NCBI GenBank assembly: GCA_017629925.1
Contig: JAGBWH010000024.1
Location: 1-6,804, forward strand
DNA from: Clostridia bacterium
GTDB lineage: Bacteria; Bacillota; Clostridia; Oscillospirales; CAG-272
Direction: 5' to 3'
Length of the DNA stretch: 6,804 nucleotides
The position numbers and the translations under genes are program-made. Numbering within the stretch: position 1 is the stretch's first letter; each line of letters starts with the position of its first letter. The notes under the pieces are model-generated. The model was not told the origin of the DNA and ran no database searches. It worked only from the letters and a program-made list of their open reading frames with translations. Below, piece by piece: positions 1 to 5,977 of this stretch.

Positions 1-54
1 ATATGTGCCTTTCTTTGCGCTCCGCTTGTGATAGGAATAATTTCAATAAAATAA
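1..54 (+). CDS. Possible 3' end of a convergent membrane-protein gene (partial)
   Basis: Frame 1 of the plus strand is open from the window edge to a TAA at 52-54. It encodes 17 residues, ICAFLCAPLVIGIISIK, which read like a last transmembrane helix followed by a lysine. The stop codon touches the strong hairpin terminator at 55-81, where the end of a real gene would lie. The gene would be convergent with the protease gene. The evidence is only a short open frame, its hydrophobicity and its position; 17 open codons can occur by chance, so this is tentative. No family can be named. Confidence 0.35.
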   Translation: MCAFLCAPLVIGIISIK

Positions 55-81
55 GACCTTGCAGAGACCATCTGCAAGGTC
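55..81. terminator. Bidirectional rho-independent terminator
   Basis: A perfect 11-bp inverted repeat (GACCTTGCAGA at 55-65, TCTGCAAGGTC at 71-81) encloses a 5-base loop. On the plus strand it is followed by a T-rich tract (TTTTCTTTTT, 83-92). On the minus strand it is followed by TTATTTTATT (54 down to 45). It therefore fits intrinsic termination in both directions. It lies about 57 bases beyond the stop codon of the minus-strand protease gene and directly after the possible plus-strand gene end at 54. Confidence 0.88.
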
Positions 82-137
82 ATTTTCTTTTTGTTAAAAT
101 GAGCCAAAAGAAGAGGGGATTTTGGTTGGGGTGTGTG

Positions 138-3100
138 TTAGTTGCCTTGGCGGATGCGTTCCAGCCAATCTTCCGCTCTTTTAATTTCGGCTTCCTTCTC
201 CGGCTCATCCTCATCGGGGATAAAGATGTCATCTTCATCCCAAAGGGGAGGATTGATGGGAAGCCATTGGTCGACGGGGAATAAGCGATCTGCGGGCAGT
301 AATGAATCGATGGGGTATTGATCTATGTTTGGCAAATCGTCTATCTGCGGCCAATCTGTCATAGGCGGTAACTGATCCACAGGTGGCAGGGGAACTACAG
401 GTGGTATAGGTGTTGTTCCGTCGTCGGGCACTGCCATGAAAACAGCCCTGTACGTCTGATTGGACCTAACAGGCGAGAGGACAGGATCCCAACCAATAAA
501 TATGTAGATAAAACCATCTTCACCCGGTCTTGAGGGCGAGGAGTTGGGGTAGGAGGGGGTTGCACCAAGTCTGTATTTCTGGGTGCATAGCACTCTGCCA
601 TCCCAGTTTTCCCAAGTAATCGTATAAGTTCGGATGAAAGGCGGGTCTATCGGAATACTAAACCCCAGCCTAACGTTGATTGGCTCTGCATCCGCTGAGA
701 CATAAATGGCTCTTCTATACCAACCATCACTTAGCGGCTCATACTCACTTGAGAGTGTGGGGGAAGGCGTTATCGTCATTTTTGGTTTTACAAACAAATA
801 GATAATATCCCCTGCCCTGAAAAAGCCGGAGAACTGACTGCCACTTGTGGCATTCTTGTCCCACGAAAGATAGTGGTCAATAATCTCTTCGCTTACCGTA
901 TAAGAGACTTCCACCTCCTCTATGGGTTTAGCTTTCGCTGAGCCAACATCCACTTCTTTGTACTGTGCGCTATAACTTATACGAACTTCTTTTGTAAACA
1001 CCTCCCGGGAGAGTGGCGTATAGGACAAAAAATCCGCTATTTGATAGGTCATGCCCTCTTTGGCGTCTGCCACCTCTACCACAAGCATGAACACATGATC
1101 GTCATCAAAATAGTTTGCAGGAATGAATTGCCCATCATAGAAACGAATGGTCTCGCCTTGATAGGACTTTGTGAGGTAGGCATCTTTGATATTTTCGCCA
1201 AAGTTGATGGCAAGAAGGACACCCTGAGCAAAAGTGACGTCAAGGGTGGTGTCTTGGCTTGTGTTTTCCAGCACCAGCCCTCCCTTTATCACCGCTAAGA
1301 GTTTATCTATTGTGAGGGCTATGCCATTGACTTTCACCTCTGAGAGGCACCAGCCCCTTTCGGCGGCAAACAAGCAGGTGACGCCGTCGCTTTGCCCCAG
1401 CGAAAAATCTTCGCTCAGTTGCACAGTGCCTTTGCCTGTGATGTTGATGTTCACATCATGGTAGTCTATCTCGTTCCAACGAGCGTAGACAAACAGCACG
1501 TTTGATGGGTAATAGTAGGCTTTATAATGCCCGCTGGCATATAATTTGGGATCTTCTCCAAGATGAATGATGTCGTCCCAGCTGATATGATATTCGCCGT
1601 TTTGCCCAGGAATTTCAACTGAGCCATGTCCGTAGTCCATATACCAACCTGCAAATGTATAGCCGGGGCGTGTGGGCTCGTAGAGGACAAGGGGGGTGGT
1701 TTCGCTCGCCAGTTCTTTGTCGTAATTTTCATTGTGGTTGATACCGCCACCGAGGTCATAATATACCCTTACCTGCTCTATTGCGGTATCGGGGCAATAG
1801 ACAAAAGTGAAATTGTAGTGCAGTTGGTATCCCGACTTGGCGGTGATGGTGTGCGTGACCGTACAGCTTTTGCCGTCTGTGATCTGATAGGCAATATCGG
1901 GGATATCCATGTTTTGCTCGGAATAAATGGAGGTGTATCCACGACGGACAAAGGAGAGCACCCCTTCCGTTTGCGTGGTATAAATGACATAGTTTTTCTC
2001 TGCTGTGGTGTAGCTGTAATATTCAAGTTCCCTGCCTGTTTGCAAGACGAACTGGTTTTGTTCATTAGCAAATTCAAGTTCTTCTCCCACAAGACCGTGG
2101 GTGACAAAGAAATTGTTGAGATAGGTGTCGCTCTCCTCGCCATTGCCATATCGAACGAGCACCTTGTATTGACCATACGCAGGGTTGGGAGCAGAGATAT
2201 AAAACTTCTTTTTCGCCTCATCTATGGTGACCTCAAATTGGTGCGTCACGTCGCGTTGATTGAGATAAATCTCAATACCCTCAATTCGAGCGCCCTCCGA
2301 GACTTCATAGGTATAGGCAAGGTCAACGTTGTCATAGAAGATATTTTTTTGCTTTGTGCGGGCGGCTGTTGCGGTCAAATCCCCATAATACTTGCCCTTT
2401 ACAAAGGTGGGATAGGCATATCCTTCTTCTATGCTGTCATAAAAATAGAGAGATTTTGAGGTATCTTTTTCATAGCGATACCCTTCGATTTGATAGATGT
2501 TGTTGTCCTCGTAGAAAATGAGGGCAATGCCATCTTTGCTATTGGTTTCCGTGTAGGAATTGAGAACGATCCACGCCCCCTTAAACACGGTGGGGGTGTC
2601 GGATCCGTCAAGATAAAAGGTTTTTTCGTAGTTATCGTCCCAACCAATGATGGAAATGGCGTGATTGGAGTTGGTTTGTTTTTGGTTAGGCTCAAGACTA
2701 AAGACGCCGTTCTCTTCGACAAATCCTGTTCTAAATGTAAACCCCATGTAAAGGCTACCATGCTCAATGATATGCTCTTTGATGCCCTGTATATCATCCT
2801 TAGAATACTTGGTGCTTTCATCATACACGAGCATACCTGACACATCGTCGTTGGCGTATTTGGCATAGTAATTATAGTAATCGACTGCGCTGTCTTGGCT
2901 CATGAGGTAGGTGTTTTGGTAGGGCAAATCCCCTTCGAGCATCATGCCGCAAGACTGCATAGAATTTCTATGATAGGAAATGCTACCGCCTGCGCCCACC
3001 GTGGCGCAGTTATGGGTCACCACATTGCAAGTGAGTGCCGTCCACGCCTCTGAAAAATCATAGTATTCGCCTGTGGCTTTCATGAGCGTGGTTGATGCTG

Positions 3101-3332
3101 CCATGCTGGAAGCAAAACACCAACAAAGACCGTTTTTGTCTTGATGTTGGGCGTAAATGAGATAGTCGTCTCGAAGACAATACGCCTCGGAGTTGACATC
3201 CCCCACGGTTTCATCATAAATGATGTCTGGTTCCGTTGGCACATCGGGAGACGGTGTGAGATTGTCGACTTTCAAACTTGCCACCAAAAGTAGGGTAATC
3301 AGCAAGCATAACAACAACATTTTGAATTTCAT
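138..3332 (-). CDS. Secreted papain-family (C1A) cysteine protease with InlB-like repeats
   Basis: A 1064-residue exported protein. Residues 1-19 form a signal peptide: Lys2/Lys4, a hydrophobic core at 5-17, and a V-A-S site suitable for signal peptidase I. The protease domain covers about 50-290. Gln64 (oxyanion hole) lies six residues before the nucleophile Cys70 in NGLCWCFA, His224 is in NHAISIIGW, and Asn258 is in AWIVLNSY, so the papain catalytic set is complete. The normal NSW is NSY here, and no I29-type propeptide fits before Cys70. About 285-412 resembles the lectin-like domain found after clostridial C1A peptidases (weak). InlB-type segments lie at about 524-619 (GYTFAGWY ... YARW), 623-703 (divergent) and 904-965 (FIGWDP ... 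TYRAVF). A proline-hexad tail (977-1030) and an acidic/charged end follow. No LPXTG motif, C-terminal membrane helix or LysM is visible. ATG at 3332 has AAGGA 10 bases upstream. Substrate unknown; likely an extracellular or surface protease. Confidence 0.88.
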   Translation of the reverse strand: MKFKMLLLCLLITLLLVASLKVDNLTPSPDVPTEPDIIYDETVGDVNSEAYCLRDDYLIYAQHQDKNGLCWCFASSMAASTTLMKATGEYYDFSEAWTALTCNVVTHNCATVGAGGSISYHRNSMQSCGMMLEGDLPYQNTYLMSQDSAVDYYNYYAKYANDDVSGMLVYDESTKYSKDDIQGIKEHIIEHGSLYMGFTFRTGFVEENGVFSLEPNQKQTNSNHAISIIGWDDNYEKTFYLDGSDTPTVFKGAWIVLNSYTETNSKDGIALIFYEDNNIYQIEGYRYEKDTSKSLYFYDSIEEGYAYPTFVKGKYYGDLTATAARTKQKNIFYDNVDLAYTYEVSEGARIEGIEIYLNQRDVTHQFEVTIDEAKKKFYISAPNPAYGQYKVLVRYGNGEESDTYLNNFFVTHGLVGEELEFANEQNQFVLQTGRELEYYSYTTAEKNYVIYTTQTEGVLSFVRRGYTSIYSEQNMDIPDIAYQITDGKSCTVTHTITAKSGYQLHYNFTFVYCPDTAIEQVRVYYDLGGGINHNENYDKELASETTPLVLYEPTRPGYTFAGWYMDYGHGSVEIPGQNGEYHISWDDIIHLGEDPKLYASGHYKAYYYPSNVLFVYARWNEIDYHDVNINITGKGTVQLSEDFSLGQSDGVTCLFAAERGWCLSEVKVNGIALTIDKLLAVIKGGLVLENTSQDTTLDVTFAQGVLLAINFGENIKDAYLTKSYQGETIRFYDGQFIPANYFDDDHVFMLVVEVADAKEGMTYQIADFLSYTPLSREVFTKEVRISYSAQYKEVDVGSAKAKPIEEVEVSYTVSEEIIDHYLSWDKNATSGSQFSGFFRAGDIIYLFVKPKMTITPSPTLSSEYEPLSDGWYRRAIYVSADAEPINVRLGFSIPIDPPFIRTYTITWENWDGRVLCTQKYRLGATPSYPNSSPSRPGEDGFIYIFIGWDPVLSPVRSNQTYRAVFMAVPDDGTTPIPPVVPLPPVDQLPPMTDWPQIDDLPNIDQYPIDSLLPADRLFPVDQWLPINPPLWDEDDIFIPDEDEPEKEAEIKRAEDWLERIRQGN
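243..404 (-). repeat. Proline-hexad repeat region in the protease C-terminal tail
   Basis: This DNA encodes residues 977-1030 of the protease. Proline falls at 977, 983, 989, 995, 1001, 1007, 1013, 1019 and 1025, exactly every six residues. Units such as PPVDQL, PQIDDL, PNIDQY, PADRLF and PVDQWL share Pro at position 1, Asp at position 3 or 4 and usually Leu or an aromatic at position 6. The units are degenerate in DNA, so this is a protein-level periodicity and not a recent tandem duplication. A rod-like linker or cell-wall-spanning stalk is the likely role (inference). Confidence 0.75.
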
Positions 3333-3358
3333 TTGGTCTCTATCCTTATCATAACATT

Positions 3359-3390
3359 CGCCTATGGGGTGAGCCCATCAGCGTTTTTTT
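3359..3390 (+). terminator. Terminator-like hairpin with T7 tract on the plus strand
   Basis: On the plus strand, ATGGG (3364-3368) pairs with CCCAT (3374-3378) around a GTGAG loop. CGC (3359-3361) pairs with GCG (3381-3383) across a 2x2 internal loop. Seven T residues follow immediately (3384-3390), the form of an intrinsic terminator. Both flanking genes are on the minus strand, where the A-tract precedes the hairpin, so it would not terminate the TIR transcript. It may stop antisense transcription or act as a structured leader of the protease mRNA. The stem is short and interrupted, so confidence is low. Confidence 0.35.
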
Positions 3391-3406
3391 GTGCATATTT
3401 CGCTCG

Positions 3407-4453
3407 TCACTCGTGGGTTTCTTCGGTGAGTTGCATGACAAATTCATCTAATCTTTCTTCGAGTGGCGGATTTTGAGCATCCATCCAATGCTGACGAGAC
3501 AAATAATACTTAAAAGAAGGTGTAAATAGTGCGCCATCAATTTTAAGGGGTTTGAACACCACACCGTTGGGCAGTTTTTGGAATGCCAAGTCAATTTCGT
3601 TGAGCACGTGCTCAGACGCCAAACTGTTTTGGCTTAAAATAATCACAAAATGCGAGCACTTTTCAATCGCTTCTGCAATCGCACGGGCATAAGGGCCTTT
3701 GCAATCACGAGGCGCATACCATACGGGAAACCCGTTTTGCTCTAACTTATGGCACAAATGGTCGGCAATGTTTTTGTCTTTGGAAGAATAGCTGATAAAG
3801 ACAAGTTTTTTGTTTTCGGCGGAGGAAGGTGTGGCAAATGTGCTTTGGTGGGCTTCGTAATAGGTGGCAAGCGACTGGGCAATCATTTGCGCTTTTTCGG
3901 GGTTGCGCTCCACGATACAAATACGGCTACTTGCATCATTACGCTTCAAAAAAGACACACATTCATTCCACACGGGAATGAGCGTCAAGGTGGGGGAAAT
4001 ATGTTGATATCCGCCACCGAGCAGGGGCAAGGTAATGAGTTTAATCGGCACGTCATACCCTGATACGATGTCCAGCATTTGAAAATAGGCATGAACGGAA
4101 TGGAGTAACCCTTCCATATCCAATGTGTAAGCCCCTGTGTCTGTGTCATACACCATTTCAATACATCCCACACGAGAGATGGGATAAAGGGGACTATCAA
4201 TGCTCTCGGACAGCCAAACATGGCAGGGCGTGCGCAAATCAAAGGCAGGGTGAGATGCCAGCTCTCGCACGGAAATGCCTTTTTTGGCTAAGGCATGAAA
4301 CAAAGAGCCGGGGGAAGGAAAATATTCTTCTTCGTACGCCGAGGTGGTAAAAACATCAATGGTTTCAGGAAATGTCAAAGCATCCCCTTCATATACGGCA
4401 ATATGCTTGTCTCCTGCATCCGTGGATAATGTTAACTGATAGAGTTCCTTCAT
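3407..4453 (-). CDS. Macro-domain-like/TIR-domain fusion protein, putative NAD+-processing immune protein
   Basis: A 348-residue soluble protein with no signal peptide or membrane segment. The C-terminal half (about 216-345) is a bacterial TIR domain: VFISYSSKD at 218-226, GFPVWYAPRD at 241-250, a strand HFVIILS at 268-274, then SLASEHVLNEIDLA, where Glu286 aligns with the glutamate that is catalytic in NAD+-cleaving TIR domains such as SARM1. The N-terminal half (about 1-195) has the outline of a divergent macro domain: IAVYEGDAL (18-26, matching the GD-I/A motif), DVFTTSAY (33-40), LPLLGGGYQ (142-150, matching PxLGxG) and a late strand RICIVE (177-182). A short linker (201-215) joins them. 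Known TIR domains make ADP-ribose or cyclic variants, and macro domains bind such products; NAD+ depletion or signalling in phage defence is therefore inferred, not shown. ATG at 4453 is preceded by AAGG (only two bases away) and AAAAGG (12 bases away), so initiation may be modest. It stands alone between nfnB and the protease. Confidence 0.8.
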   Translation of the reverse strand: MKELYQLTLSTDAGDKHIAVYEGDALTFPETIDVFTTSAYEEEYFPSPGSLFHALAKKGISVRELASHPAFDLRTPCHVWLSESIDSPLYPISRVGCIEMVYDTDTGAYTLDMEGLLHSVHAYFQMLDIVSGYDVPIKLITLPLLGGGYQHISPTLTLIPVWNECVSFLKRNDASSRICIVERNPEKAQMIAQSLATYYEAHQSTFATPSSAENKKLVFISYSSKDKNIADHLCHKLEQNGFPVWYAPRDCKGPYARAIAEAIEKCSHFVIILSQNSLASEHVLNEIDLAFQKLPNGVVFKPLKIDGALFTPSFKYYLSRQHWMDAQNPPLEERLDEFVMQLTEETHE

Positions 4454-4494
4454 TGCCTTGCTTTTCCTTTTACGTTCTTTGATTTTGTGTTCGG

Positions 4495-4506
4495 TAGATG
4501 CATCTA
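4495..4506. promoter_or_regulatory. Perfect 12-bp palindrome upstream of the TIR gene (possible operator)
   Basis: TAGATGCATCTA is an exact palindrome lying 41 bases before the TIR gene start, in the 107-bp gap after nfnB. A second, interrupted inverted repeat (TAGAA-TT-TTCTA on the minus strand) lies just upstream and shares its edge. Such symmetry suits a dimeric DNA-binding protein, but no convincing -35/-10 pair was found beside it and one copy can arise by chance. Confidence 0.3.
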
Positions 4507-4527
4507 GAAAATTCTAAAATCCATTTT

Positions 4528-4543
4528 GAAGCGGCTGTGCTTC
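4528..4543 (-). terminator. Weak hairpin after nfnB, possible terminator
   Basis: GAAGC and GCTTC form a 5-bp stem around a 6-base loop, 17 bases beyond the nfnB stop codon. On the minus strand the next bases are AAAATGGATTTT, not a proper U-tract, so intrinsic termination would be poor. Some read-through from nfnAB into the TIR gene remains possible. This is the only hairpin seen between the two genes. Confidence 0.25.
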
Positions 4544-4560
4544 TTATATGTACGTGTTTT

Positions 4561-5976
4561 TTAGTGTTTGCCGGATAAATATTCATCTATGGCACGGGCG
4601 GCGGTTTTACCTGCGCCCATGGCGGAAATGACGGTAGCCGCACCTGTGACGGCATCTCCCCCTGCATACACGCCCCTGCGAGAGGTGAGCCCCTCTTCAT
4701 TTGTCACAATGCAACCATGCGCATTGACATCCAGCCCCTCTGTGGTGGAGACAATGAGGGGATTGGGAGAGGTGCCGACCGACATGATGACCGTATCTGC
4801 CTCCATCTCATATTCGCTTTCGGGTACAGGCACGGGACGGCGTCTGCCACGTTCGTCAGGCTCGCCGAGTGTCATTTTCATTAACTTCATACCGCGCACA
4901 AAACCATTTTGCGGATCTTTGGGGTTTTCGGGGTTCTGGTATCCCAAAATTTCAACAGGGCAGGTCAGAAATGCAAATTCCACGCCTTCCTCGACGGCAT
5001 GGCAAACTTCCTCACGACGGGCAGGCAATTCTTCAGCAGAACGGCGATAGACGACCGTGACCTTCTCTGCCCCAAGTCGCAAAGCGGTACGAGCGGCGTC
5101 CATTGCCACATTGCCGCCTCCTACCACCGCCACCTTTCCCCCTTTCATAATGGGGGTGACGGGAGAGGGGAGGTAGGCTTTCATGAGATTGCTTCTGGTG
5201 AGGTATTCATTGGCGGAATACACGCCTTTGAGAGACTCTCCGGGAATGCCCATAAAATTGGGTAGCCCTGCGCCTGAGCCAATAAATACCGCCTCAAAGC
5301 CCATCTCGAATAGTTCTTCTATGGTAAGGGTTTTGCCTATGACCACATTGGTTTCAAGCGTTACCCCTAATGCTTTTAGCCCTTCCACTTCCATTGCCAC
5401 AATGGATTTGGGCAACCGAAATTCAGGAATACCATATATCAGCACACCCCCTGCTCTGTGAAGGGCCTCATAAATGGTCACCTCATATCCTGCTTTTGCC
5501 AAATCTCCCGCACAGGCAAGCCCTGCGGGGCCTGAACCCACTATCGCCACGCGATGACCGCAGGGGGTGGGCTTTTGGACGGTTTTTTGCGCAGAGGTAT
5601 TGTGCCAATCTGCCACAAACCGTTCAAGACGACCGATGGCAACGCTTTCTCCCTTTACCCCTCTCACGCATTTTGATTCGCATTGGGTTTCTTGGGGACA
5701 CACTCTGCCACACACGGCAGGAAGAGAGGAGGCGAGGGCAATGATTTGATACGCCCCTTCAAAATCCCTCTCCGCTACCTTACGGATGAAGGCAGGGATA
5801 TGAATTTTGACAGGACAACCTGCCACGCACGGCATACTCTTGCAATCAAGGCAACGGCTGGCTTCGCTTACTGCCATTTCCTCTGTATAGCCCAGAGCCA
5901 CCTCGCTGAAATTATGAGCGCGGACGGCAGGCTCCTGTGTGGGCATTTCGTTTCGTTTTTGAGATAAATTTGCCAT
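4561..5976 (-). CDS. nfnB: NADH-dependent reduced ferredoxin:NADP+ oxidoreductase subunit B (NfnB; GltD-like)
   Basis: A 471-residue cytoplasmic flavoprotein, the large subunit of the bifurcating Nfn complex, which couples NADH and reduced ferredoxin oxidation to NADP+ reduction. The N-terminal iron-sulfur region has eight cysteines in two groups (42, 45, 50, 54 and 89, 93, 99, 103; motifs RCLDC, PCVAGCP, CGRVCP), as expected for two [4Fe-4S] clusters. An FAD-binding GSGPAG follows at 147-152. A second dinucleotide fold (VGGGNVAMDAARTALRLGA, 285-303) fits NADPH. The C-terminal YAGGDAVTGAATVISAMGAG (437-456) closes the FAD site. Length is normal for NfnB. The ATG lies one base after the nfnA stop codon, with AAAAGGTGG at 5986-5994 nine bases upstream, so the pair is almost certainly co-transcribed and translationally coupled. 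The family is homologous to glutamate synthase small subunit and is often labelled gltA/gltD; the adjacent nfnA and absence of a gltB-like gene favour Nfn. Confidence 0.92.
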   Translation of the reverse strand: MANLSQKRNEMPTQEPAVRAHNFSEVALGYTEEMAVSEASRCLDCKSMPCVAGCPVKIHIPAFIRKVAERDFEGAYQIIALASSLPAVCGRVCPQETQCESKCVRGVKGESVAIGRLERFVADWHNTSAQKTVQKPTPCGHRVAIVGSGPAGLACAGDLAKAGYEVTIYEALHRAGGVLIYGIPEFRLPKSIVAMEVEGLKALGVTLETNVVIGKTLTIEELFEMGFEAVFIGSGAGLPNFMGIPGESLKGVYSANEYLTRSNLMKAYLPSPVTPIMKGGKVAVVGGGNVAMDAARTALRLGAEKVTVVYRRSAEELPARREEVCHAVEEGVEFAFLTCPVEILGYQNPENPKDPQNGFVRGMKLMKMTLGEPDERGRRRPVPVPESEYEMEADTVIMSVGTSPNPLIVSTTEGLDVNAHGCIVTNEEGLTSRRGVYAGGDAVTGAATVISAMGAGKTAARAIDEYLSGKH

Positions 5977-5977
5977 A

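Noticed and set aside
1626..2459. Long plus-strand open frame (277 codons) opposite the protease gene
   Set aside because: It lies wholly antisense to well-supported protease coding sequence, shows no recognisable domain, and reads as a low-complexity shadow rich in Ile/Val. No credible ribosome-binding site or promoter was noticed.
3300..3332. Lipoprotein signal peptide, because of Cys9 in the hydrophobic stretch
   Set aside because: The residues before Cys9 are LLL, not a lipobox (usually L-A/S-G/A-C), and the cysteine lies too early within the hydrophobic core. A signal peptidase I site near residue 19 fits better.
3348..3356. Extended -10-like TGTTATGAT upstream of the protease gene
   Set aside because: Transcription from it would start inside or after the AAGGA Shine-Dalgarno sequence, leaving no usable leader, and no -35 match lies upstream.
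138..4453. TIR protein and protease as a two-gene defence system
   Set aside because: The protease has an export signal and extracellular repeat domains, the gap is 74 bp with its own ribosome-binding site, and no shared feature links them. Same-strand adjacency alone is not enough.
4561..5976. Glutamate synthase small subunit (gltD/gltA) as the function
   Set aside because: The homology is real, but the one-base junction with a gene carrying the NfnA Asp/three-Cys cluster motif points to the Nfn complex; no large glutamate synthase subunit is present in the window.
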